Assembly (NCBI GenBank): GCA_905198575.1
Contig: CAJKDC010000041.1
Location: 1 to 22,566 of the forward strand
Reading direction: 5' to 3'
Source: an uncultured Bacteroides sp.
Lineage (GTDB): Bacteria; Bacteroidota; Bacteroidia; Bacteroidales; Bacteroidaceae
Length of the DNA stretch: 22,566 bases
The position numbers were made by a program, and so were the translations under genes. The first letter of the stretch is position 1; each line of letters starts with the position of its first letter. The notes below the pieces were generated by a model. That model worked only from the letters and a program-made list of their open reading frames with translations, was not told where the DNA came from and made no database searches. Below are positions 15,310 to 22,566 of this stretch, in pieces.

Positions 15310-17136
15310 TTAATGTTTGATACTGTTTTCCATTTTGCTGATAATCTCTATGGATGCGGTATATACTTTATCCATAGCCTCGTTCTCGTCACCCGGTGCA
15401 TAACGGGCAAACTCGCAGTCATTCAAAACGTTGATAAAGGCTTTCACCAGTTCTTCGTTGACACCGTAACGAGAGAGTTCCTGCTCGATGTTGTCTTTAG
15501 AAAGCTGTGATACCGGAATGCTCAGCTTGTCGCTGATGTAACCCCACAAAGCTTTCAGTACTTCGTCGTAGAACTCGTTTTTCTTGTTCTCTGACAACAG
15601 TTTACCGGCCAGTTTCATACGTTTTACGGCTACTTTATTCGCCTTTTTCGTTTTCATCTTGGCAGTGTTGGCATTGTCCATAGCTTGTTTGCGATACATC
15701 AGGATTACGCCGACAAAGAGTACAAACGGAATGATGTACCACATCCAGTATGCTGTAGTGCCGTAGAAATAATCTCCACGCTGTGCAAACTGGGTAGCGC
15801 CACGCTTGATGTAACGAACGTCGTTGCCCAGCATCTTCACGCTTTCCTTGTTAGTGAAGTCGGCAATTACCTGGTCGGCATTGCCCTGACCTTTTTCTAC
15901 GTTGATAACGTATTCTTCAGATTTCAGGGTCTTATAGGTCTTTGTCTTCAGGTCGAAATAAGTAAACGAAACGGCCGGAATGGTGAACTTGCCTGCATGG
16001 CGCGGAATAGCCAGGTATTCGTAAGTCTTCGAACCGCTCAACCCTTCGCGTGTCAGGTTGAACTGATTATCGATTTTCGGGTCGTAGACTTCAAAATCCT
16101 GCGGGAATTTTACTTCCGGAGTGCCAATCAGCTTCATGTTACCTGTACCGGTAACTGTCAGTTTGATAGTAACTGCATCGTTTGTCTTGACAGACTTGGA
16201 ATTGATGCTCGAAGCCATTGTAAAGGTTCCTACCGCACCCGAGAAATCTGCCGGTTTTGAAGGCAATGCAGCTACGTTGATTTTCAGTTTCGGAGTTACT
16301 ATTTTCTTTTTAATCTCTACGTAGTTGGTACCTCCGTTGAAGAAAGCATCAAAGGGGTCTCCACTGTTGATACGTTGAGCTACAACACCATCGAATGTGA
16401 TGGAAGGAATTTCCATCGTTCCGCTTTGCTGTGGGAACAATACATACTGTCTCCATACGGTTGTATTATAATTGCGGCCGTTGTAGTGCTCCAAGCTGAA
16501 AGTCTTTTGCGCCGGGAGTTCAACCTCCTGTGTGTGGAAGCCTTTTAAATCGGGCATATCACCGTACAACTGACGCAAGTCTACTACCGTATATACTTTG
16601 TAGGTCAGAAGGATAGCTTCCTGCTCGTATACCTTTGTCTTGCTGGCAGAAGCCGTAATAAACAAGTCTTTATCTGTAATTTTACTTCCCACAGCCTGAC
16701 TCCGTGAAGAGGATGCAGAACCACCTTGTGCACTGCTGGCCGATGCATCATCTGCCGGCAATACTTTAATCTGCAGTGAATTGGAGATTTTGGTTTCACC
16801 ATCGGCTACAATGCTGGCTGCCGGAATATTATACGTTCCTTCCTTTCCTGCCATCAATATATAGGTATAAGTGATGGAACTGGAAGAAGAAACTTTACCG
16901 TTGATAATCTGTGTACTGTTCTGAGAGGAACGGCTTGGCCCCATCAAAACTTCAAATCCCTTTATAGAAGGAGCACGGAAGTCTTTTACCTTCTGGGTGT
17001 TTACGGTAAAAGTCAACCGGAACTGATCACCACTGACCACGACATCGGGAGCTGCAGCAACGAAATTTACTTCGTTACCGGCCACCGACTGTAACCCGGC
17101 CAATAGTAAAAACATAAAGAAAACTATTTTTCTCAT
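15310..17136 (-). CDS. batD: BatD: large Ig-like periplasmic protein of the Bat operon
   Basis: A 608-residue membrane-anchored protein: signal peptide (1-20), a large periplasmic region with Ig-like beta-sandwich repeats (about 21-460), a transmembrane helix (about 463-481), and a cytosolic tail. A serine-rich linker (SASSAQGGSASSSRSQ) sits near residues 135-150. The tail has a motif region ALWGYISDKLSIPVSQL ending in NDCEFARYAPG, resembling the tail of the 368-residue protein encoded at 19944-21050. Length and architecture fit BatD (about 600 residues). It lies 47 nt after batC, the longest internal gap after moxR-DUF58. Confidence 0.93.
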   Translation of the reverse strand: MRKIVFFMFLLLAGLQSVAGNEVNFVAAAPDVVVSGDQFRLTFTVNTQKVKDFRAPSIKGFEVLMGPSRSSQNSTQIINGKVSSSSSITYTYILMAGKEGTYNIPAASIVADGETKISNSLQIKVLPADDASASSAQGGSASSSRSQAVGSKITDKDLFITASASKTKVYEQEAILLTYKVYTVVDLRQLYGDMPDLKGFHTQEVELPAQKTFSLEHYNGRNYNTTVWRQYVLFPQQSGTMEIPSITFDGVVAQRINSGDPFDAFFNGGTNYVEIKKKIVTPKLKINVAALPSKPADFSGAVGTFTMASSINSKSVKTNDAVTIKLTVTGTGNMKLIGTPEVKFPQDFEVYDPKIDNQFNLTREGLSGSKTYEYLAIPRHAGKFTIPAVSFTYFDLKTKTYKTLKSEEYVINVEKGQGNADQVIADFTNKESVKMLGNDVRYIKRGATQFAQRGDYFYGTTAYWMWYIIPFVLFVGVILMYRKQAMDNANTAKMKTKKANKVAVKRMKLAGKLLSENKKNEFYDEVLKALWGYISDKLSIPVSQLSKDNIEQELSRYGVNEELVKAFINVLNDCEFARYAPGDENEAMDKVYTASIEIISKMENSIKH

Positions 17137-17183
17137 CTTATTTTTTATTTACTATATTCTCTCAACACATTTCTATGCGCTTT

Positions 17184-17879
17184 TTACCAATCTTTTTCCA
17201 GTTTTTTGCCGCTTACCTGAATCTGCTTCTTTACTTTATCCTGCACATTCTTTTCATCCTGCATGACAGCATTGAGCAACTGCTCGGCATTTTCCTTAGA
17301 CATTTCGTTTTTGTTCTGCTGCTGGTTTTGCTGCGGTTGCTTCTTCTGGTCTTCATTCTGGTCCTTGTTCTGGTCTTTCTGGTCGTCTTGCTTCTGATCC
17401 TGTTTCTGCTCTTGCTGCTTGTCCTGATTTTGCTGTTGCTGCTGATCTTTCAGCATTTTCTGAGCCAGAGCCAGGTTATAGCGTGTCTCGTCGTCATGTG
17501 GATTATTACGCAACGACTGCTTATAAGCTTCGATACACTGTGGATATTGCTTGGACGATTGCAGAATCACTCCCATATTATGATAGGCGCGTGCCAGTTT
17601 GCCTTTGTCCTTTTCGATACGGGTCACCGCGTCAAACTGTTCCATGGCTTCCTTTGCCTTGTTTTGCATCAGGAGGGCATTTCCCAAGTTATACATGGCA
17701 TCAGTCGATTTAGGGTTCAGCTCCAATGCCTTACGGTAATCCACCTCTGCCTTCACAAACAGGCTGTCATTATAAAGTTTGTTGCCGCTGCGCATATAGT
17801 CGTATTCGGACTTTTGTCCGAATACGACTGTCGTGCAACACAACAGTACCATCGTTAAAAGTATATTCTGGATTTTCAT
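17184..17879 (-). CDS. batC: BatC: TPR protein with a Gln/Lys/Asp-rich tail
   Basis: A 231-residue exported protein. Signal peptide 1-21 (ending VVFG-QK) is followed by three TPR repeats (about 26-142: RSGNKLYNDSLFVKAEVDY; YNLGNALLMQNKAKEAM; YHNMGVILQSSKQYPQCIEAY), then a low-complexity Gln/Lys/Asp/Asn region (145-190), then a basic C-terminal helix ending KLEKDW. It is predicted to be periplasmic, where TPRs could bind BatA/BatB partners. It begins 6 nt after batB, so translational coupling is likely. The repeat tail gives long hydrophobic shadow frames on the opposite strand, which are artefacts. Confidence 0.9.
   Translation of the reverse strand: MKIQNILLTMVLLCCTTVVFGQKSEYDYMRSGNKLYNDSLFVKAEVDYRKALELNPKSTDAMYNLGNALLMQNKAKEAMEQFDAVTRIEKDKGKLARAYHNMGVILQSSKQYPQCIEAYKQSLRNNPHDDETRYNLALAQKMLKDQQQQQNQDKQQEQKQDQKQDDQKDQNKDQNEDQKKQPQQNQQQNKNEMSKENAEQLLNAVMQDEKNVQDKVKKQIQVSGKKLEKDW
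17310..17447 (-). repeat. Low-complexity Gln/Lys/Asp-codon repeat within batC
   Basis: CAG, CAA, AAG and GAC codons alternate irregularly over about 138 nt, encoding residues 145-190. Such tracts can expand or contract by slippage. Confidence 0.85.
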
Positions 17880-17885
17880 AGCTTG

Positions 17886-18911
17886 CTACTCCTTAAATAG
17901 TTTGACATTCTTGAACAGCGGATTCTTGCGTTCCAGCAACAGAATATCTGCTACCAGCAGCAACAGTACAATCCAAGCCAAAACTTGGAACTGCTCGTCA
18001 AATTCGGTGAAAACTTTCGTTTCTACATCAGCTTTCGCCAGCTTATTGATTTCCGCATTCAAGGCTTTTTCGGCATTGTTTGTATTGTCAACGCGGATAT
18101 ACATACCATTGCCGGCCTGCGCAATTTCCTGACACATCTGCTCATTCAAACGGGTGACTACTACATTTCCATCCTTGTCACGGCGGAAATCATTGCTGCC
18201 CGGAGTTGTCGGGATAGGCGATCCGTCGGGCGAACCAATTCCCAAGACAAATACGCGCACACCTTTTTTGGCCGCTTCCTTCGCTGCTTCTACGGCTCCA
18301 CCCTCGTGGTTTTCACCGTCAGTAATAAGCACAATGGCGCGCCCTACCTCTTCCTGTGGGGTAAAGCTTTTCATTGCTAAATCGATGGCACCTCGAATAT
18401 CTGTACCCTGTGTTGAAATAAGTGATGGCGAAATACTGCTCAGAAACATTTTAGCCGAAATATAGTCGCTTGTAATAGGCAGCTGGGTAAAAGCTTCTCC
18501 AGCAAAGACAATCATTGCTACCTTGTCGTTGTTAAAAGTCTCCACCAGTCTGGAAATCAGTCGTTTCGATTTTTCCAGACGACTGGGAGTAACATCTTCT
18601 GCCAGCATGGAGTTCGAAATATCGAGTGCTACTACAGTCTCAATGCCCTGTCTTTTCACCGTTTCCATCTTTGAACCGAACTGTGGACGGGCCAGCATGA
18701 AAATAGCTACCGCCAGTGCCGACCATACCAGCCAAAACTTTACATCCGGACGGTACTTGGATACAGTAGGCATCAGATGAGCCAGCAATTCCGGGTCGCC
18801 ATATTGACGGATTCTTTTTCTCCTTCTGTAATTTGCATAGAGATAGAATGCAGCCAGAAATGGCAACACTATCAGCAGATATAAATAAATAGGATCTCCA
18901 AATCGAAACAT
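17886..18911 (-). CDS. batB: BatB: VWA-domain inner-membrane protein
   Basis: A 341-residue inner-membrane protein with a von Willebrand factor A domain. Transmembrane helices are near 8-26 and 57-74 at the N-terminus and 310-326 at the C-terminus. The VWA domain (about 92-290) carries the MIDAS motif DISNS (97-101) and ITDGEN further on, so metal-dependent binding is intact. N-terminal topology (MFRFGDPIYLYLL, then LARPQFGSK after helix 2) matches BatA, an intra-operon paralogue. It lies 12 nt after batA and 6 nt before batC. The role in aerotolerance is known only from genetic work in B. fragilis. Confidence 0.93.
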   Translation of the reverse strand: MFRFGDPIYLYLLIVLPFLAAFYLYANYRRRKRIRQYGDPELLAHLMPTVSKYRPDVKFWLVWSALAVAIFMLARPQFGSKMETVKRQGIETVVALDISNSMLAEDVTPSRLEKSKRLISRLVETFNNDKVAMIVFAGEAFTQLPITSDYISAKMFLSSISPSLISTQGTDIRGAIDLAMKSFTPQEEVGRAIVLITDGENHEGGAVEAAKEAAKKGVRVFVLGIGSPDGSPIPTTPGSNDFRRDKDGNVVVTRLNEQMCQEIAQAGNGMYIRVDNTNNAEKALNAEINKLAKADVETKVFTEFDEQFQVLAWIVLLLLVADILLLERKNPLFKNVKLFKE

Positions 18912-18923
18912 AGCATTCTTTTT

Positions 18924-19922
18924 TTATGGAATTTTCTTTAATACAGTATTACGCAGCAGCACTTCCAGCAAGATGCAAAGGATTGCTACGAGTGCGTAAA
19001 TCTGATATTCTTCCTCACGTTTACTAAACTCCTTGACGTTCAGCTTGGTTTTCTCCAGCTTATCGATTTCCTGATATACTTCTTTCAGTTTCGTGTTGCT
19101 GGTAGCACGGAAATAGTTGGCATCGGTAGTGCCTGCTATCTGCGTAAGTGTCTGTTCATCAATCTCTACCGGCACATTTACATACTGTACTCCAGCATAT
19201 GTCGGCATCGGATAAGGAGCAGTACCGTTTGTACCCACACCGATGGTATATACACGTATTCCAAACTGTTTGGCTATCTCGGCAGCTGTAAGCGGTGAAA
19301 TATCACCCCGGTTGTTACTACCATCGGTAAGCAGGATAATTACCTTCGACTTCGCCTTGCTGTCTTTCAGACGGCTGATGGCATTGGCAATACCCATACC
19401 GATAGCTGTACCGTCCTCTATCAGTCCACGCTGTGCTATATCGCATTTGATACCTTGAAACAGGTTCAGCAACACGCCATGATCGACTGTCAGCGGACAC
19501 TGTGTAAACGCTTCACCAGCAAAAATCGTAAGACCGATATTGTCATTCGGTCTGCCGTTGATAAACTCTGCAGCTACCTGCTTGGCAGCTTCCAGACGAT
19601 TCGGCTTCAAGTCTTCAGCCAACATACTGGTAGAAACGTCCACTGCTAGCATGATGTCAATACCCTCTATCTCTGTATTCTGCCAATTATCCGTAGTTTG
19701 CGGACGGGCCAGCACCAGAATAATCATGACGAAAACCAGTATACGTAAAACAAACGGTGCATGTAGCAGATAAATTTTCCAGCTTTTAGGTGCCTGCATA
19801 TACATGCGGGTCGTAGAAACCTGCATGGTAGGCTCTGTCTTTTTGCGTTTCAATACATACCAAGCAATGTACGGTAGCAGCAAAAGCAACAAGAACAGAT
19901 ATTCTATATTTGCAAAAATCAT
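18924..19922 (-). CDS. batA: BatA: VWA-domain inner-membrane protein
   Basis: A 332-residue VWA inner-membrane protein. Helices lie at about 5-24, 56-72 and 307-324. MIDAS DVSTS is at 95-99 and TDGSN follows in the middle of the domain. It has the BatB architecture and shares the LARPQ sequence at the end of the second helix. The start is set by a good AAGGAG site 9 nt upstream (19932-19937), 21 nt after the preceding gene, so it may be an independently efficient translation start. It is expected to pair with BatB and the TPR proteins. Confidence 0.94.
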   Translation of the reverse strand: MIFANIEYLFLLLLLLPYIAWYVLKRKKTEPTMQVSTTRMYMQAPKSWKIYLLHAPFVLRILVFVMIILVLARPQTTDNWQNTEIEGIDIMLAVDVSTSMLAEDLKPNRLEAAKQVAAEFINGRPNDNIGLTIFAGEAFTQCPLTVDHGVLLNLFQGIKCDIAQRGLIEDGTAIGMGIANAISRLKDSKAKSKVIILLTDGSNNRGDISPLTAAEIAKQFGIRVYTIGVGTNGTAPYPMPTYAGVQYVNVPVEIDEQTLTQIAGTTDANYFRATSNTKLKEVYQEIDKLEKTKLNVKEFSKREEEYQIYALVAILCILLEVLLRNTVLKKIP

Positions 19923-19931
19923 AATTTCACT

Positions 19932-19937
19932 CTCCTT
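19932..19937 (-). promoter_or_regulatory. Strong ribosome binding site for batA
   Basis: AAGGAG on the minus strand, 9 nt before the batA ATG. A strong site is unusual for this lineage and contrasts with batB, which has none. Confidence 0.6.
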
Positions 19938-19943
19938 TTAAAG

Positions 19944-21050
19944 TTAGAAACAAAGAGCAATAATCTGCCTGATAACCATGTAAATAGCACCCAATCCGAT
20001 TACACCGGTAAGACCGATACAGCACATCAGCGCGATACGTCCCTGTTTAGAGCGCTTCTCTTCCACTCTGATTTCTGTTGGTTCCTGTTTGGCATTAGGA
20101 TCAGGTTCTATCTTCGTATGATTGATGAACTCAATGGCATTCAGCAAGTTCATGTCATTCTCATTCATAAGCGGAGCATGTTTGGCAAACTTCACCAAGT
20201 CGGCAGTCTCGAACAACAGACGCATTTCATCAATCGATGCCTTGTCCTGTTCCTGCGTCAAGCGTTCGATGATTTCGCCCGAAGTCATTTCCATGGCATT
20301 GAAGCCGAAGCGTTCTTTAATATAAGTACGAATCACATCGGTCAATTCTGTATAATAAACTTTCGGGTCCCCCTTCTGCCAGCTCTTTTCAGCTTTAATT
20401 TCATCCATCTTCTTCATGGCAGCCAGATGAGGAGGCAGTTTTGGTTCTACCTTGATAATCTTGATGATAGGCTTGTTGTCCTTATAGCGGATAACCAGGA
20501 ACACACAAGCAGCCGCCATAGCCAGGAACAGCAATCCGAACCATACAATAGGTGCAATATCTTCCCATTTCACCGGAACTTCCTGAATCGATTTCGGTCC
20601 GAAGAACTGGTCCGGATGCAATGTATCAACCGGCACTGAGTACACTTTCAGGGCCAGTGACTTTGAAAGATAAGGTTCGTTGTTGACTTTCACCTCAAAC
20701 GGAGGCAAGTAATAAAGGGCAGAGTCGAACGAAGTCACCGTATACTCCTGTGTTACCAGCATACGTTTACGGTCGTTCAGGTACTGTGTATCGGCCTTAG
20801 CCACATCCACAATTTCTACACCCCTTATAATTGTATCTTGAAACAGTGGCATCTGCAATTTCTTGTCGGCATCCAGGCTCACCTGCAGACGTATTTTTGT
20901 CTGTTCCCCGATAAGCAACTGAAGCGAGTCGATGCTAGCATCTACAGTAACCTGCGCCTGCGTCGGCAGTGCAGCAGCCAATGCAAGCGTCAGTACCACA
21001 CACGCCTTTTTACACCAAGCAGCACCACTTTCTATAAAGTCGTATTTCAT
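19944..21050 (-). CDS. Unnamed exported membrane protein of the Bat operon
   Basis: A 368-residue protein with no name I can assign confidently. It has a signal peptide (cleavage after PTQA, about 1-32), a beta-rich ectodomain (33-165), a transmembrane helix (about 165-188), a cytosolic region, and a second helix at the C-terminus (about 337-360). Its cytosolic domain (YTELTDVIRTYIKERFGF ... FAKHAPLMNENDM) resembles the BatD tail. The frame runs to 21074, but I chose 21050: an AGGAG site 4 nt upstream overlaps the TAG stop of the DUF58 gene, whereas 21074 would overlap that gene. Its place between the DUF58 gene and batA suggests it belongs to the complex. Confidence 0.85.
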   Translation of the reverse strand: MKYDFIESGAAWCKKACVVLTLALAAALPTQAQVTVDASIDSLQLLIGEQTKIRLQVSLDADKKLQMPLFQDTIIRGVEIVDVAKADTQYLNDRKRMLVTQEYTVTSFDSALYYLPPFEVKVNNEPYLSKSLALKVYSVPVDTLHPDQFFGPKSIQEVPVKWEDIAPIVWFGLLFLAMAAACVFLVIRYKDNKPIIKIIKVEPKLPPHLAAMKKMDEIKAEKSWQKGDPKVYYTELTDVIRTYIKERFGFNAMEMTSGEIIERLTQEQDKASIDEMRLLFETADLVKFAKHAPLMNENDMNLLNAIEFINHTKIEPDPNAKQEPTEIRVEEKRSKQGRIALMCCIGLTGVIGLGAIYMVIRQIIALCF

Positions 21051-21054
21051 AATT

Positions 21055-21059
21055 CTCCT
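21055..21059 (-). promoter_or_regulatory. Ribosome binding site overlapping the DUF58 stop codon
   Basis: TAGGAGAATTATG on the minus strand: the DUF58 TAG stop shares bases with the AGGAG site of the next gene. This supports translational coupling and the start at 21050. Confidence 0.65.
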
Positions 21060-21927
21060 AGTTTCTTTTCGCAAATAAGTTAAGCAAAGCCTTCACGTAA
21101 TCCTGGTCAGTACGGATTGTTACCGAGTCCACATTACTTTTTGTAAAGGTATCATTCAGCATCAGCTGTTTCTGCTTCCACCATTCATGGTGAGCATTGC
21201 GGAGTGCCTTCGATGAAGTGTCAATCCACTGTTCGTACCCCGTTTCCGCATCACGCACTTTCATCAGTCCCACATCAGGAAGTTCTTCCAGACGGCGGTC
21301 GTATACCTGAATTGCTACCACATCATGCTTCCGGTTAGCTACGGTAAGTGCATTTCTGAAGTCGCGTTCATCGATGAAATCGCTCAGCATAAACGCCGTA
21401 CAACGCTTCTTAATCACATTGGTAAGGTATTCTATCGCACTGCTGATGTCCGTACGCTTACTTTCAGGCTTGAAATCCAGCAACTCGCGGATAATATAAA
21501 GAATATGCTTACGACCTTTTTTAGGAGGAATAAATTTCTCGATACGGTCCGAGAAGAAAATCACCCCGATTTTATCGTTGTTCTGAATAGCCGAAAAAGC
21601 CAGCGTAGCCGCAATTTCGGTCACCATATCTTTCTTGAGCTGCTGTACCGTACCGAAGTCCAGACTGTTTGATACGTCCACCAACAGCATGACAGTCAGT
21701 TCACGTTCTTCTTCAAATACCTTTACGAATGGTTTGTCAAAGCGGGCAGTTACATTCCAGTCAATGTCTCGCACATCATCGCCATACTGATACTCACGCA
21801 CTTCCGAAAAAGCCATACCTCTACCCTTAAAGGCAGAGTGATACTGTCCGGCAAAGATGTTGCTGGACAATCCGCGTGTTTTTATTTCTATCTGGCGAAC
21901 CCGTTTCAATAGTTCACTTGTTTCCAT
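21058..21927 (-). CDS. DUF58 domain protein
   Basis: A 289-residue cytosolic protein of the DUF58 family, commonly encoded beside MoxR ATPases and VWA proteins. The signature lies at 44-62 (REYQYGDDVRDIDWNVTAR), preceded by GRGMAF. The VWA-like part starts with DVSNS (84-88), a complete MIDAS motif. No transmembrane helices are evident. It follows moxR by 183 nt and precedes the unnamed Bat-operon gene by 7 nt. It is likely a MoxR partner or client-binding subunit (inference from conserved context). Confidence 0.93.
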   Translation of the reverse strand: METSELLKRVRQIEIKTRGLSSNIFAGQYHSAFKGRGMAFSEVREYQYGDDVRDIDWNVTARFDKPFVKVFEEERELTVMLLVDVSNSLDFGTVQQLKKDMVTEIAATLAFSAIQNNDKIGVIFFSDRIEKFIPPKKGRKHILYIIRELLDFKPESKRTDISSAIEYLTNVIKKRCTAFMLSDFIDERDFRNALTVANRKHDVVAIQVYDRRLEELPDVGLMKVRDAETGYEQWIDTSSKALRNAHHEWWKQKQLMLNDTFTKSNVDSVTIRTDQDYVKALLNLFAKRN

Positions 21928-21993
21928 TCTGCTTTATTTTGCAGATGTGTTCCTCTGTCCGAGAAAGCACACCTATGATGTTTAACCACCTTA

Positions 21994-22020
21994 CCCGGAC
22001 CATGCAAAAACATGTCCGGG
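21994..22020 (-). other. Hairpin in the moxR-DUF58 gap without a T-run
   Basis: CCCGGAC and GTCCGGG arms (7 bp) plus an inner ATG/CAT helix with one bulged C enclose a 6-nt loop. Neither strand has a T-run after it, so it is not a standard terminator. It may be an RNA processing or stability element separating moxR from the downstream genes. Confidence 0.6.
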
Positions 22021-22061
22021 CAACGTGTATTTATCTTCCTTTTTCCTGAAGAGATTACCCT

Positions 22062-22082
22062 AAAGAAGCACCAGACTTCTTT
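22062..22082 (-). other. Second hairpin in the moxR-DUF58 gap
   Basis: AAAGAAG and CTTCTTT arms (7 bp) enclose a 7-nt loop about 29 nt past the moxR stop codon. No T-run follows on the minus strand (AGGGTAA). Confidence 0.5.
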
Positions 22083-22110
22083 TATATCTCAATCTGTATC
22101 AAGGCCTTAA

Positions 22111-22566
22111 TTAGGGCACTTCAACCTTATTCAGAATCTTGCTGACAATTTCGTCCGAAGTTACATTGGTAGCTTCAGCTTCGTATGTCAGTCCGATACG
22201 GTGACGCAATACATCGTGAGCTACAGCACGTACATCTTCCGGAATCACATAACCACGGCGTTTGATGAATGCATAACTGCGTGCAGCCAGTGCCAGGTTG
22301 ATAGACGCGCGTGGCGAACCACCAAAGCCAATCAGACCCTTCAATTCTTTCAAATCGTATTTTTCCGGATAACGGGTAGCAAACACAATGTCAGCAATAT
22401 ACTGTTCAATCTTTTCATCCAGATATACCTGACGCACCACTTTGCGTGCTTCCATAATATCTTCAGCTTTCAGTATCGGATTTACCTTTACAGATTCTCC
22501 CGTAATATTCTGACGGATGATTTTCTTTTCTTCTTCCAGCTTCGGATAATCGATAATCACCTTCAG
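22111..22566 (-). CDS. MoxR-family AAA+ ATPase, C-terminal part
   Basis: About 151 residues of the C-terminus are visible, running off the right edge. The reading frame continues through the apparent GTG at 22560 (LKVIIDYPKLEEEKK), so that is not a start. The segment GFGGSPRASINLALAARSYA holds the sensor-2 arginine (SPRA) typical of MoxR, and the tail matches the usual C-terminal helical bundle (VIPEDVRAVAHDVLRHRIGL). Walker A and B motifs lie outside the window. MoxR is thought to act as a cytosolic chaperone for VWA and Bat-type partners. It heads the operon. Confidence 0.93.
   Translation of the reverse strand: MKVIIDYPKLEEEKKIIRQNITGESVKVNPILKAEDIMEARKVVRQVYLDEKIEQYIADIVFATRYPEKYDLKELKGLIGFGGSPRASINLALAARSYAFIKRRGYVIPEDVRAVAHDVLRHRIGLTYEAEATNVTSDEIVSKILNKVEVP

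Noticed and set aside
17175..17858. 227-codon plus-strand frame rich in leucine and valine opposite batC
   Set aside because: It is the antisense reading of the Gln/Lys/Asp repeats; the membrane-like sequence is an artefact and there is no ribosome site or promoter.
21906..22013. 35-codon minus-strand frame in the moxR-DUF58 gap
   Set aside because: No Shine-Dalgarno, start codon buried in a hairpin, runs into the DUF58 gene in another frame; noted only as a possible leader peptide.

Overview
The window comes from a Bacteroidales chromosome, most likely Bacteroides or Phocaeicola. Three things point there. It carries a Bat (Bacteroides aerotolerance) operon. Several promoters match the Bacteroides TTTG / TAnnTTTG consensus. 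The protein families are typical of the order: a ClpC-type unfoldase, a Bacteroidota GyrA, a long HtpG, and secreted TPR proteins with an 'SAQ' signal cleavage site. It looks like ordinary core genome. I see no insertion sequence, prophage, integrase or CRISPR array.

Left part (1-7381, all minus strand): the 5' portion of a tRNA-Arg(ACG) gene with its own promoter; a patatin-like phospholipase joined to a POTRA/beta-barrel module (type Vd autotransporter layout); htpG (Hsp90); and clpC (AAA+ unfoldase). Clear intrinsic terminators follow htpG and clpC. clpC and htpG together form a small protein-quality-control block.

Middle (7382-12225): clpC and gyrA diverge from a 237-nt intergenic region. 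gyrA (plus) is followed after 48 nt by a secreted TPR protein whose codon choice suggests very high expression, closed by a strong terminator. About 750 nt without a credible protein gene follows. It contains a consensus-perfect Bacteroides promoter (11970-12001) pointing toward a hairpin at 12163-12195, so a small RNA of about 190 nt is possible.

Right part (12226-22566, all minus strand): reading in the direction of transcription, the operon runs moxR (partial, enters from the right edge), a DUF58 protein, an unnamed membrane protein with signal peptide, batA, batB, batC, batD, batE and a PAP2 phosphatase. Gaps are 6 to 47 nt except for 183 nt after moxR. The products should assemble in the periplasm and inner membrane: VWA proteins with MIDAS motifs, TPR and SH3 scaffolds, a large Ig-like membrane protein, and a MoxR AAA+ chaperone in the cytoplasm. 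Beyond the operon lie a 90-residue helix-turn-helix protein with its own promoter and terminator, and a DUF2007-universal stress protein fusion.

The points most worth a second look are the small RNA candidate, the A8 homopolymer at the junction of the DUF2007-USP fusion, the hairpins in the moxR-DUF58 gap, the coiled-coil insertion in HtpG, and the shared C-terminal domain of BatD and the unnamed operon protein.
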